The notes below the pieces were generated by a model. It ran no database searches. It was not told where the DNA came from and worked only from the letters and a program-made list of their open reading frames with translations. From Stentor roeselii (lineage: Eukaryota; Ciliophora; Heterotrichea; Heterotrichida; Stentoridae), in contig RSEH01000083.1 of NCBI GenBank assembly GCA_006503475.1, positions 62,001 through 126,000 on the forward strand: DNA of 64,000 bases, written 5' to 3'. This document shows, piece by piece, positions 19,988 through 32,500 of this stretch. The position numbers and the translations under genes were made by a program. Position 1 is the stretch's first letter. Each line of letters begins with the position of its first letter.

Positions 19988-20115
19988 CTTGACCAAAAGG
20001 CAGGCGATTTTCGAGAGATATCAGAAATTTTTCATGAAGAGCTCTACTAATTTGACCAAAAGGCAGGCGATTTTCGAGAGATATCAGAAATTTTTCCATG
20101 AAGAGCTCTACTAAT
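19988..20115. repeat. Tandem duplication, two 63-64 bp units
   Basis: Two adjacent copies of a ~63-base unit (beginning TTGACCAAAAGGCAGGCGAT and ending GAGCTCTACTAAT) differ only by one inserted C in the second copy. This is a very recent tandem duplication within the non-coding zone next to the UBR fossil. Neither copy is in an open frame. Confidence 0.9.
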
Positions 20116-20462
20116 GGTCTCGACTTAAAAACAGTATTTCTTACTTTGATTATCTACTATATTGTAAGGAGTTTTAATTTGATCTTCTACTGTCGGGCTG
20201 ATTTTATTAAAATTAGTTAATATTATCAGTTTTGAAATTAAAATTGAAGGCCGATCATACATCGATAAGTTCTTTTCTAAAAGATTGAGTTTGACCCTCT
20301 TACAGTAAGCTATACTTTCTAATTATCATATAAATAGTTAAATCTTTCTTATTTGATAAGATTTTTAAAGCACTTGAAACCCAAATCTTGAATCATATAA
20401 ATAATCCTAAATCTAGTTTATTCAACTCTAAATTAACTGTAATAATTAAAAGTACTTAAAAC
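20116..20462. other. Non-coding spacer before PIG-P 3' end
   Basis: AT-rich, stop-dense; nothing recognised. Confidence 0.5.
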
Positions 20463-20843
20463 TCATTCTCCATACAGAACTTTATTCACAACATTGATCG
20501 GAATATCACTAATCTCAGGAATACTTCCAGTTTCCTTGAAGTCAGCAGGAAGATGCCTAGAAAACTTATCCTCTAAAGTCGCATAATGATTTTCAGGTTT
20601 AGCACAAAGCATATTAAGTCCTTGATAAATAAACTGAACACTCAATACAAAAACACAAAAGTAACAAGGAAGAGCCACGGCCCAATACTTACTCGGATAA
20701 TAAGTAAATCCAGCTGACTTCAATATATAATCAGGGACAAAAGCCCAGACAATATAAACAACTACTCAAAACTTACCATAAAGTATAAAAGTCAAGATCC
20801 ACCCAATGAATCCATAAATCTCAGCCTTATTCGCTCCTTCCAT
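20463..20843 (-). CDS. PIGP: PIG-P, GPI-GlcNAc transferase subunit P (one 15-nt intron)
   Basis: Spliced product 121 residues. Exon 1 starts at 20843 (MEGANKAEIYGFIGWILTF); removing the 15-nt intron at 20762-20776 joins it in frame to VWAFVPDYILKSAGFTYYP. The two hydrophobic helices and the motif between them (VWAFVP, then YYPSKYWAVALP) are diagnostic of PIG-P, a subunit of the ER-membrane complex that makes the first GPI-anchor intermediate, GlcNAc-PI. Without the intron the ORF lacks its first helix. The C-terminal ~40 residues are soluble. Confidence in the family is high. Confidence 0.9.
20762..20776 (-). other. 15-nt spliceosomal intron in PIG-P
   Basis: Sense sequence GTAAGTTTTGAGTAG; it contains an in-frame TGA in the unspliced frame. 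Removal restores the first transmembrane helix of PIG-P. It is the one intron here with G rather than A at position 10 (A at 11). Confidence 0.9.
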
Positions 20844-20896
20844 ATATAAACCATTTCACCACCCTTTTATCATCTCAAGAATTAAACTATTCTACC

Positions 20897-21877
20897 TTAA
20901 TCCTGAGTGATCTCCGTCTTCAAATTGCAAAACAATAGTTCATGTAAACTAAAATCCAGCAATTTATTCCATTTAATCATGCACAAACCATCATGATTCC
21001 CTAGAAAACAACATTTAAAATCAAATCTTTTCATTAACTCATCCTCATTTCGATTTTCAAATTCACTGAAAACAAATAAGTTAAACGATTCCAAATAAAC
21101 ACTAACAGAAAAAAGCTGAGCAACGAACTTGTTATTAAAAGTATTTTCTATTCCTTGCTTTTTATTATTTTCTCCTCGGTATTGAGCTTCAGTTTTAGGT
21201 CCAGTGGCAGTATCAGCGATTTTTTCAAGTAAAATCCGGTTGTCTTGGTAATGATTTAAAAAATATTTTAAATATGGGTTTCTAGTTGCATCTACAAATT
21301 GAAATTTTTCAGCTTTTCTAAGCAATTTCTTCCAAGCTCGAATGAGTTTAGTTCTGTAATATTCTTTTTTAGGAGAAGACCTTATTTTTTTCTTGGCTTT
21401 TCCATTTTTCGCTTTTTTCATTTTTGAATCAGGATTATCTATAAACTCCAGTAAAGGGTTATGAAGTCTTCGGGTGGACATTTTGGAATTAGTATAAAAG
21501 TTGTGATTGTTAAATGCCTCTCTTGACTCATTTACCCTCATCTCTGGAATCTGGGTATAGAAATAAGGGTTTCCCATGTTTTCCTCTGTTGGCTCGATTT
21601 CGTCGATTCTCTTTTGGAAGTCGTTTAATGGTAAAGGGTCTTGTTCTTCGATTATTCTTAAGTTTTCGTTGGAAATGTCGGGAAGGTTAAAGTCAAAGTC
21701 CTGCTTTTTTTCTTTTTTCGGACTTTCTTCAAAAATATTCAAAGGGTTTTCTTGTGATGAACGCGGAGATGAGGAAAGGCTGTTGAAGGTCTCTTGGTAT
21801 AAAAAATTGTTGTCTTGGTCGCTGGAAGACTGGAATTCGAAGATTGGATGAGGTGGGTTTTGGCTTGGGAATAGCAT
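20897..21877 (-). CDS. Unknown protein with disordered N-terminus and basic core
   Basis: A 326-residue protein. Residues 1-~150 are polar and Ser/Pro/Glu-rich; a strongly basic segment (~153-190; KKAKNGKAKKKIRSSPKK) could be a nuclear localisation or nucleic-acid-binding signal. The C-terminal ~140 residues look folded, with helices such as TKLIRAWKKLLRKAEKF and a hydrophobic end. No known domain recognised. The ATG is 53 bp from the PIG-P start's upstream side on the same strand. The 5' flank (21900-21990) is G-rich on the plus strand, like other minus-strand promoters here. Confidence 0.7.
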   Translation of the reverse strand: MLFPSQNPPHPIFEFQSSSDQDNNFLYQETFNSLSSSPRSSQENPLNIFEESPKKEKKQDFDFNLPDISNENLRIIEEQDPLPLNDFQKRIDEIEPTEENMGNPYFYTQIPEMRVNESREAFNNHNFYTNSKMSTRRLHNPLLEFIDNPDSKMKKAKNGKAKKKIRSSPKKEYYRTKLIRAWKKLLRKAEKFQFVDATRNPYLKYFLNHYQDNRILLEKIADTATGPKTEAQYRGENNKKQGIENTFNNKFVAQLFSVSVYLESFNLFVFSEFENRNEDELMKRFDFKCCFLGNHDGLCMIKWNKLLDFSLHELLFCNLKTEITQD

Positions 21878-22435
21878 TTTTATATGGAAGAAAGAATCAT
21901 GTTATTCTTTTAAGTAGATTATGATTTTTAGAGGATTTGATAGATTAGGGTTTGGAAAGTTTAGGATTTTAAGGATTTATTATAAGTAATGGAATATTAT
22001 TTAGAGTGGTAATTGGATGTTTGGTATTTATGGTATTTTAGAGTTGTTTGAGATTCTAAGAGACTAGAAGATGATAAAAGTGATTTATACTCAAAAATTA
22101 TATATTTTAAGTGATTGCATTAGAGTCATTACTAACTTCTATTGGAATTATTATCGATTTCATAGTTGCATATCTCTGAATCCAGTAACTAACCAAATCT
22201 ACTTAAATCAACAGTCTTGAAAATATCAATAGCTCAATAAACCCCACGATATATAAATAAAAAAACAACGAAAATCAAAACCCAAAATAAAATCATCAAA
22301 ATTCCTAACCTCTAAAAATCCCAAAAAAACTCTAAAATCATCCTAAACCCACAATAAACCCTCTTCCAAAACCCACCTAACATTAACTCCTCCTCTTCTC
22401 AACCAAATGAAATTTTCCATTTCTAAACTCAAATA
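21878..22435. promoter_or_regulatory. Divergent 5' flank of the unknown gene and the tetraspanin
   Basis: The ~560-bp divergent spacer has opposite strand skew at its two ends. Near the minus-strand gene (21900-21990) the plus strand is G/T-rich (TTAGGGTTTGG); near the tetraspanin (22255-22435) it is C/A-rich and G-poor (CCTAAACCCAC, AACCCTCTTCC). Each gene thus has a G-poor, C/A-rich sense strand upstream of its ATG. The middle is plain AT-rich. Confidence 0.45.
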
Positions 22436-23506
22436 ATGTGCTGTTGTTTTCCAGCCAAGTGTTTGAAGTTTTTCATCTTCATCGCCTGCATCCTAATTCT
22501 CGGTGTAGGAGCAGTACTGATCTGGGGTGGTTACCAGGTCCTTAACCTTGCCTTCTTAAAGTCTCTAGAATACAGTTTTATCGGCTACATCATCATCGCC
22601 TGTGGAGCGGTTTTGATAGTCAATGCGTTTCTAGGCTTTTTAGGAGCCTGGAAAGAGAAAAAACTATTTCTCTCGATTTTCATCTTTTTCGGTTTACTCA
22701 TCGGAATCGTTCTTATCGCTGTTGGAGCTGGGATGATCTACGCTCGAGGCATGGCTGATGATTACTTAAAAACTGAAAAAGATTGCATTGATAACTTCAA
22801 AGATGCTGAAAAAGGCTATAACTATGCAGGAGATGCGATGTGTCGATTGTACTGTCCTTGCAAAGCTGACAATGATTACATTGACCAATTAAGGGAATTA
22901 TACAAGGATTCTTCAGTTGATAAGAAAATTTATGCCTATTCTGATATAGGAGCGAAAACTATCGTTGACTGTGACCCTTGCATTGAAGTAGAAAAGTACA
23001 ATGATAACGATTCTTCAGCCATTGATAAAGACACTTACAATAACCTTGTTGCATGGGTTAAAGATAAACTCGATATCGACATTAGCAAAAAATGCTCAGT
23101 CACTACCAGCGAGTACAAAAACAAGTACTTCACCAGTTCCATGAGGAAGTTCTTCCCTCTACTTCGATGGGTTGAAAACTCATTCGACTGCTCAGGTCTC
23201 TGCACGGCTCAGTTAGTTTTCATGTTCAGCGACGCCGACAACGGTAAACCAAGTGGCAGTTGTCGAAAAGAGTTAAATGACTGGGTGCAAGAAAACTTCT
23301 TAACCTTCGGCATTGTCGGGATTATCTTCGGCGTTTACCTTTTGTTAGTCGTAATGTTTTCATGCACAATCTGCTGTTGCAAGAAAAAGCCATTGAGACT
23401 CGTAGACGGTGATGAAAAGAAGAGCCATGAGAAGAGTAAATCAAAAGAAAAAAGCAGAGTAGAAGACGATAACGATCCAAATTTGTTCCATCATACGAAT
23501 AAGTAA
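22436..23506 (+). CDS. Tetraspanin-family membrane protein
   Basis: A 356-residue protein with four hydrophobic helices (~8-32, 46-68, 78-100, 289-312). The large Cys-rich loop between TM3 and TM4 spans ~100-285, with several paired cysteines (CRLYCPCK, CDPC, FDCSGLC), taking the place of the CCG and PxSC motifs of classical tetraspanins. Membrane-proximal cysteines at both ends (MCCCF, CTICCC) are probable palmitoylation sites. The tail is Lys/Ser/Glu-rich. Tetraspanins organise membrane microdomains. The stop is 7 bp from the convergent HECT gene's stop. Confidence 0.8.
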   Translation: MCCCFPAKCLKFFIFIACILILGVGAVLIWGGYQVLNLAFLKSLEYSFIGYIIIACGAVLIVNAFLGFLGAWKEKKLFLSIFIFFGLLIGIVLIAVGAGMIYARGMADDYLKTEKDCIDNFKDAEKGYNYAGDAMCRLYCPCKADNDYIDQLRELYKDSSVDKKIYAYSDIGAKTIVDCDPCIEVEKYNDNDSSAIDKDTYNNLVAWVKDKLDIDISKKCSVTTSEYKNKYFTSSMRKFFPLLRWVENSFDCSGLCTAQLVFMFSDADNGKPSGSCRKELNDWVQENFLTFGIVGIIFGVYLLLVVMFSCTICCCKKKPLRLVDGDEKKSHEKSKSKEKSRVEDDNDPNLFHHTNK

Positions 23507-23513
23507 AAATTAG

Positions 23514-26500
23514 CTAATCATTCTCTTCCCATCCAGCACCAGCGGAGCCATCAAGGTCGATTGCTGTGCAATGAGTGATCGCGTAAGTCAACTTCTGCCT
23601 CATTGCTTCCTTGCTGGTATACGCGGGTAAGTCCAGTGTGAAAAAGCAGGTATGACTGATCGGCATGTAGTTGTTAACAGGGCCAGAAGGATTATACCTC
23701 GTCACCTTCATATGTCTCCAGTCTTTCCCTGAAGGAAGTCTCTTACGTCCCCAAACGAACTTCAAGAATAAAGACCTTTCAATTTGACTAAATTCTTTCA
23801 AAACTTCCCAAAAGTACTGAATATGTTGATCAGAAAGTCCACATCCTTCATAATCAGTATTTTCTTTCAAGATATCAACATCTACATCAGCTGTTCCACA
23901 AACCAAGGTCTCCACCTGTCTCCAAGAAAACAAGTTCAACAAGTCAATCTGAACAACTACGCTGATCCCTTCACGAATTCGAGCTATTGCCTTGTCACAT
24001 TCACCAAGACGAGCTTTTAACATCAAGTCTGCATATTTTCCACAGTTCTCAAAAGTAACACTTAAATCTTTCCCTCCAGGTACTAACTCAACATCTTTAC
24101 CTGAAGAGTCTTTTGTGACGAATTTTTCATCATAAGCCATTGAAAAGTTCTCAGCAGTTAACTCATGTGCTGCAGGATTTTTCAACATTTCAATTATTTG
24201 CACAGTGCACACGTCAACTCCTCTTAAATCCGCGGCACTTACCGGCTCATGGACTAATTTTTTCCAAAACAACGGGGCGAAGCTAAGGCCGAGGTTGTTC
24301 TGAGTACGAATAGCGGCGCCCATCAATTTTCCAAGAAAAGTAAAAAGTTCGAAATCAGTTTGAGAAGTCGCTGAAGGGTTGATGGTCCAAGCCTCTCTGT
24401 TCTCGCCCATGTTTCCAGCGTGGTTGGCAGTAGGAAGCAGAAGATGCAAGAAAGAAGACTGAAGTTCATCAACTATGTTTGACATGGACTCGTTGTAAGG
24501 TCCTCCCGCGTCGATCGAGGCTTCGCCTCGATAGTTAATTTTATAAATCCTTTCCGAGTTGCGGTACCCGTTGTTGGTGACAGCTGACATTGCCCGGAAG
24601 ATCTGCCCAGTGATCGAGAACTGAGCTTCTGTGTCGACTTCTTTGCGGTTTCGATGTCTTGCAGCTTTTGGCCTGTCAATAGTGAATTCAGTTCTTATTT
24701 CTGACTTTGAGGTTTCCAGAGCTTTTTTAAGCATTGAGTTCTTGTAAGAGAAAAAGATGAAATTTCTACAGGATAAGAGAACTTTCTGCATGTCTGTTAA
24801 TTGGTCAGAAATTTTCAGGTCGAACAGGTAAAGCACTTCTTCTACTCGCTTGTTGAAGTCTTGTAGAACTGAAAATAAGGATTTTATTGAGTCTTTGCTC
24901 ATTTTTTCAAGTTCTGGGTAAAAGACCAGCTCTGATTCTGTTGGGTCTACTTCTTCTACTGGTAATGTCAGAGGGTCTTTTGACTTTGAAGCTGCTAATC
25001 GGTCGATGTAAGTCACTAGCTCTTCACTTGCTGATGATTTAAATGCCCCGACCATCTTATCGCGAAAAGCAAGCCATTCTGCTTTGAAGTCTTCTGGAGA
25101 GGTTGAAAGAAAAGTTGTCACTGCTTCGAAGGACCTGCCTTTGAAATGTGGAGTGACTTTTAATTTGAAACCTGTTTCAGTTGATGAGTCTTCTGAGTCT
25201 ATTGTCAGCAGGTCGAGATCTGACGGTTTTCCTGGGACTAGTGTCATGGAACTGGTGTTTTCATGCAAAATTACAACGAATTTTAAGGGAAAAACTGAGA
25301 GTTTTTCTGAGAGTTTTTGTGATTCTTTGTCGTTTATTGAAAAAGTAATGGAGTTTTGAACTGTGTCGACGAGACAACCGATTAGGTCTCCTTCAGTCCA
25401 GAGAGATGAGGAGAAGAGGATCCAGGAGTCATTTATGTTCTTTTCGAGGACTGAAGCACTGGGAGCGACTCCGAAGTCACATCGGCCCTTGACCCACCTG
25501 ACCTGAGTATAAAACCTTCCACTATTGATCAAGTTAGTCAAAGGAACAATGACTGTCTGCTCAGTCTTATTACTTGCAGTGAGCCGGTCAGCACTAACCG
25601 ACTCATCAACAGCACTATCAAAGAAGTACTGATTCTTCGCAGAGGCATTAACAGGGAACCTCAAATAAGCAGTATCTCCAGCAACATTCACAATTTTATC
25701 CTCAATCTTCCCTCCCTTTACCCTCTCAACTCTTCTCAACACAACAAACTGATTACTTCCTCCAAAGCTAGCTCCCATAAGAACACTTTCCGCAATATTT
25801 CTAAAAGTCCATACCTCGAGGTTATTCTTAAAGCAAACAATAGTTTTATTGTAAGTATTAACAACAAAGTTCAAAACATCTCCATTTTCATAAGGAACAT
25901 TTCCATTATCTGATCCTTTTTCATTAAATTCTCCAGATTTTTTCCAGGTCCAGACCCTTTGACTATGAGAATTATTAAGACAAGCCGACAGGTCATAGTT
26001 GTTATTTTCATTAGACTCAATGAACCCTATATACAAATAAGCCGAGTCTCCAACACTTTCAACGAAGACAGTCACTGAAAAAATCCCTTTTTCCAGACGA
26101 AGATTTGAAAAAGTATTCCCCCAGCTTGAAGAACTTGTTCGAGTCACTCTTACTCCAGAGGCATCGACATTAACATCAGGGCCTTTTTGGTCCCAAGCTG
26201 CAAGAAGCGTGTTTTGCCCTTCTTCTTGTTCAGCGTCTTGCTCACCTTTCTCATCTTTCGAGATGTGAACTGTGTGACGTTCTTCAGCCCTTGAGTCTTT
26301 TGAGAACTCTAAAGTTAAAGAATGAGCACCTTGCACGTTTATTTTAGAAAGATTTGTTTTTAACTTGTAAGGATGTTCTGATTCAAGATCTTTTTCTAGA
26401 ACGTTTTTCGCCTTTTTCTTGAAAGTTTCGAATAGAAATAGGTCGAGATTCTCGTTTTTAAAGGCAAGGCCGTGCATATCATGCAAAAGGTCTGAAAGGT

Positions 26501-29500
26501 CTAAAAACCAGTTCTCGTCAACTGAGAGCTTTCCACAGGAATGTGCTTTAGACAGCAGTAAAACTAAAGACTGAAGAATATTCGAGCTTTTTCTTTCTGG
26601 CTTCGTCAGTTTAAACAACTTTCCAGCAGTTTTCACGAAACTTTGAAGTACTCGAGAATGCAAAGGAGAAGAACCTTGTTCAAAGAGATTTTTCATAACT
26701 TCTAAAAGTTTAGTTTTTTCATCATTTTTCTGAGAAATTTGTAAAAAGAGGTAAAAAGGAGCTAAGACCTTGGAAGATGAAACTTTTCCATTTTTGTCTA
26801 CTTTTTGAAGTACTTTTGTGAGAACTTCAAATAAAGAGTTGCTGTCGATTGAATATTCTGAATCTGAAGCTTTTGAAGCGTTTGTTGGGGTTACTGTGAA
26901 CTTGTATCCCCAGTAGTTTACTGAACCGTCACTGTGGAAGTAAGTGTAAACTGTGTCTCCTGGAACCTCGAAACTTACCCAGGAACTCTCGCCTTGGCCT
27001 GAGAAACATTTCAGTTCTCCTGAACGTCCTGAAGATGAGTAGAATCTTAAAGTGTCGCAACCTGACTCTGTGTAGCATTGACTGTCGAAGTCTATCTTTA
27101 AACCTTTGGCCCCAGGTATCTGAATAACATCATCAATATCCTGACTATTATCATAAGGATGTTTACTTTCAACAAACACCGGTTTCAACCCACGTCCAGC
27201 CGAGCATTCCGAGACATAATCAAGCATCAAAGCCAAGACCTGTACAAAAAACTCATCACTAACTTCCTTATCCTTCAAATAATCCATCCAAGTTTTCAAA
27301 GGTATCAAGTTCAAAACCGTGCGAATAGGTGTCTCAATCACAATTCTTTCCAACAATGCAGGATACCGATTTAAAACCATTGAAAGTAAACCTTTACTTG
27401 AATTCGCTCTCAAACTTTTCTCCATTAAAAACAATTCCTGATACAATTCCATAATTTTCATACTCGAGTACCTTGCGTCAAAGTCGACCTTCGCAGATCC
27501 CAAAGACGACACCTCAACAAGACCATAGTTCGAAGTATGAATAGGAACTTTTTCCAACGGGTAAAAAGTTCCTCCCAGCAGCGAGATTGACTTACTGACA
27601 GCTAAAAACACGTAAAAGTCTTTTTCGTTTTTCCCTGCCAGGTTTATTGCTCGACCTTCCTTATCACAGATCAACTCGAAGCTATTTGGGACTTTTAAGT
27701 TAAACAATGAGCAAGTTTTAATGAAAACAAGGTCTCTTATCGAAGTCTCTTTCCCTGAGTATTGACAGGACTTGGTGAAAAATTCATTTGCTCGCTCCGC
27801 TTCGCCTATTGAAAGGTTCCCGATTGACTCACCTCCTGAGTTTTCAACGATAAACAACTCTTGAATGATTTTTTTGTCTTTTTCAGTTGAAGTTGTCTTA
27901 AAAGCAAGGATTTTCGAGTTGGGTAAGGAAAAGTCGACTTTTGAAAGGTTTTCGAGGAAGGGAACGACTGTGAAATCTGTGGGAACTGATGAAAGTGACT
28001 CGAACATTGATACTTCTGAAATGCTTTGGTCGGGGAAGTCGAAAGCGGTCTCTGGAAGTTCTGGGTCGAAGTGGGTGAAAGAGTAGTTTATTGCTTCTGG
28101 AAGGGTTTTCGTTGATTTCAGACAGGATTCTGCTTGTTCTTCTGAAATTCCAAGAAGACGTAATTTTGATTTTTCAATATTTTCCGCGGTTATCTTTACT
28201 TTTACTGACCTTTCTCCGCCTTCCATCTTGGCAGGGGGGTCGACTTTACCTGAAAACTTGTCAGAAACGACCCCATCAAAGACATCCAAAGAAACCAGGC
28301 TTAAAAATGTCCCTTTTTCCAAATACAAAGAACAGTCTTCAATAGAAATTCCATTAAACAGGTCCACCCCTTCAACCACAACATTTTCATTACTACTCTC
28401 TGAAAAAACAGTCACTTTTCCACCAGCTTCAGCAAGAATCCTCAAAACAACGAGTTCAAAGTTAGCAAAATTCAAATTTCCTTCATTATTCACCCTGATC
28501 TGGTTTTCTTCAGCTTCAAGATGCAAGTTTCCGACTTTAAACCCGAAGTGAGTCGCTTTGGATTGAAGGACTAGTCTTAAAGTGACTTGATTCACAAAAC
28601 GATTTGATTGACTGAAAAGATTTGATGGGAAGTTGAAAGAAAAAGACTTGAATGAGTTGGTTGAGTCTTTTATGACGAGATGTGAAGAACTGTTTTGGTA
28701 GATCTCGGCTGAACCATGCACGTCTGTTATTTTAAGAGATGATTCATCTAGTGAGAAAAGTTTGAAGACTTGTGTCACGACGGGTTCTTCTATGTAATTA
28801 ACGACTTCCTCGTAGGTTTTCATGTTTTTCAAGAAACATTTGTAAGTCCAGATCTCCCCAGCGCCTTTTTCAATAATTTCATGATATTTCAACTTATCTT
28901 CTTCGCTGAAACTCTCTACTTTTCCCTTAACTTCTTCGATTTTCAGCTCTTCATTGTCCTCTACAAGTTGTTTCAAAGATTTTTCAATGAATTCCGCACA
29001 TTTCAGGTACCCTTGTTTAGAAACCTCTCCAGAGCCTTTAGTAAGAGGTGAGAGAATCTTGCATAAAACATCAGCTTTTTCCAAAGAAAGTTCAGTAAAC
29101 TCCAGAAACTTCCGAAGACTTTCAAGCACCGAAGTCTGTAACGACAAGTAAAGAGTTTTCAACGTCGCAGCACTTTCCATAGCCTTAAAAAATCGAGTTC
29201 TTGCAAGAGCATCAAAAACATCGACTAAAAAATTGAGAACTTTTTCATTTTCATTCTCAAACCACAGCTTCAAGTTAATTTTACTTAAAGGAACCGAGTT
29301 GACAATTTTATCAATTTCAACAGTGATGACAGTATCATCTAAAATAGAATAAACCTTGAAACTCGTCTTACTTACCTCACAAGTGACAACTCCAACAGAA
29401 AAACTGCAGTCTTTCAACTCGACAACAGCCAAGACAAAAGGAGGAACTCCGAAACTTTCACTAAACGAGAGAAGTCTCAAAGTTCCAGCATGAGCGGCTT

Positions 29501-32500
29501 TGATTGTTAAACCTTTTGACAGAAATTCTAAAGTTTCAGTTAAATTTTCCTGAAGTTTCTTTACCACCTCTCCTCTCCACCTTTCAGAAGCCAGAAGTTC
29601 AGTTAATAGATTTTGACTTTCATAGCTTAAAACGTGTTCTTCACTTGACCATACAGTTTTTCCAATGTTTTTTAATAACTGGTCGCTAATCGATGCACAA
29701 AACTGGGAACCATCCATGAAATCCTTCCAAATCTGCTCAAAGGACTGAGGAGAATGCTGTGCAGGAAGGATTTTACTTAAAAGTCTCATTGAAATCGTTT
29801 GAATCGCAAGAGAATCACTAGAAAAAGCGAATTTCAGCAGAAGTTTCACCTTTGCCTCAGAAGCCAGAGCTGAGGATGACTGGTACTGAGTGAAAGCTCC
29901 GTATAAGGTCCATAAAAGAGATGCTGTGAAGTCTCTTCTGCTTTTTTTTATTTCGGTCAGGCCTGATAGACTTTGTGGAATTTCTTCGAAATGCTTGAAA
30001 AAATCGTAGAGTTCTTTTTTATATGACTCGAAACGATCCACTGAACGAATCGCGTTTAAGGCTATGTAAAGGTCGAGATTCTCGCTTGGGTCTTTGAACT
30101 CAGCTGGAATTGTTTCAGGAAGTTTTGATTTTGGAATTAGACCTGATGTGCCTTGGAATAGAGAAAGAATGTCTTTGAATGAATTTTCGCTTTCAGGGAT
30201 TAGGTACTTTTCGAGATTGGATATCAAGGTTTCTGCGTTTAGAGGGTCAGAATAGCTGACATCGGGTAATGAGAAAAGGTCTGGATTTGAGGATAAGAAG
30301 GAGTCTAGAGACTCGGATTTTGAGGGGAGTGAACCGACTTGCCTCATAAACACAGGAAGACTAACACTTCGATCTTCAGCAATATCTCCAAACTTTTCAA
30401 GCATTTCCGCATCCAACTTTCCACTTCCCACCAAAAGCGGGTCAACTTTTTCCTGATACATCTGAGCAACAACAACCACTTCATTAGGCGCATTCAAATC
30501 ATTCAAATTAGCAAACCACAATTCAGCAGGATTCATCTTAAAATACGAAAACCTGAATTTATCAATCCAACTTTCACCAACACTCAAATTCTGCAAAACA
30601 AGTTGATGCAAGTCAAGTCCCTGAGCGCATTCAAATTTTTCCAATTCACTAAAAATCACATTTAAAACCCCTTCCTGAACACATAAAGTCTGATTTCTAT
30701 TACTTTCTTCATTTTCCCCAAGAACATAAAAAACGAGTTGTTTATACAAATTCCAGCATTTTTGACTAAGTTTTTGTTTAAGTTTAGCAAGCTGGTCCTT
30801 TTCAGTCTGACTAGGAGGTGCCAGTAGTTGAGAGTAAGACGTGAAAGTAGGAACCAGGTCATTCGCGATGCCAGTCAAGTACTTCTGCCCTTCTTTCACC
30901 TCCTCTCTTCTGATCGCAATCCACTTATTTGCCCCGTTGAACGAGAACTGCCCTAAAGCGTCTTCAAGTTCTCCGACATCGGCTTCATTATCAAGGACTT
31001 TAAACTCAACAATAGGCAGCTCTTCGCCGCCCTTATCAAAGACTAGATGCTGTGAAGGTTGCCCTTCAAGTGCTTCTAAGACAAGACTTTCTTTGTAGTT
31101 AGAGAGCAGCTCTTGAGTTACTTTTCCAAGACGAGTGATGCAGTTTTCTTTTAAGAATTTACGGGAAAGAGGCTTTTGCTTTATCTGCCCTTTGGACCAG
31201 TCGAGAAGGACTTTAAGTGCAGGAAGAAGGGGCTGGTCTAGCAACATGTGAGTGTCTGGACTGTGAAGAGGAATGCTTAGGGCTTCGATTACTGATAAAA
31301 AGTGGATGTAGGTCGAGTATGAAAACTCTTTTCGGTGGAAACGAGTCAAGTTTCGTTGAAGGTTTGAGTAGACTTGGAAATAAGAACTTTGAACTACTTG
31401 CATTAGACTTGGGTCTACTCCTTCTAGACCTTCACTGTAGTGCTTTTTGGAATCTTGAGATGAAAATTCTTCCATGAAGGAAGATACCATGAAGGTGTTT
31501 AGACCTGTTGAACTGCTTAGGAGGTTGGATATTGTTATTAAACCTGCTGCTCTTGACACCGCTCGAGCCCTATTAATCTCAAGAGCTTCAACAACTTTCT
31601 CAAGTGTCAAACCCTGTTCAAGAAATCCATTAACAAGTTCAGCCACCCTACTAAATTCTTTCCCATCTTCATTAACAGGTTGACTATTTAATTTTTTGAC
31701 ACTAACCAAATTCTTCAATCTTCCAACATTTTTAACAGCACTCTGCACAGCTTTCCATTTACTTCCAATTTTCAAGCTTTTTTTCTCAGTCTGTGCAATA
31801 TTGCTCAATAAATTTTTCATAGTTCTAGCGATTCCAATATCCTGCAAGCTTTGTTTATATCCAGTTCCAAGTAAAAACCAACATTTTCTAACAACATCCT
31901 CCGCGATTCCCTTATAAGTGATATCATTATTCCCAGCATCCATCTGTTGTTGTTTATGTTTTTGAGCCCAGACTCGAATATTGCAACTTTGTTTAACAAT
32001 CATCTTGACAGTCGGTCCAGCATTGTTAAGATTTCCGAAAATGTCTTTCATCGTTTCAACCACTTCAAAAAACGCGGTATAAACAGCGAAAATCGCTCTT
32101 TCAGCCTGGTCCAGGTCTTTTCCGCCGATAGAACTTGCGGCACCGACAACAGCACTTTTTTTCTTGAGCATTGTCCAAGATTCACAGATTTTTTCGTTTC
32201 CTTCGATGAGCTGTGTTAAAAAAGAACTATCTGGCAGGTGAGGTTCGAGACTAGAGAAGTTTTTAATGTAGTTCACTAAAGATGCACTTTCAGGAGACTT
32301 ATTGATGAACTTTAAAAGGTCTTTATCAGGTGAGTCTTCATTTTTCACGAAGCAGTCAATGATCGTCATCAAGTTTGGATCTATCGGCGGCAGGGGCTTG
32401 ACAATTAAAGAAGACCGATCAGTGACTCCATATTTAAACAACGGATTTTTCAGCAATTTCGTGACATCTTCATTAACCTCTCCACAAAACCCTCCATTTA

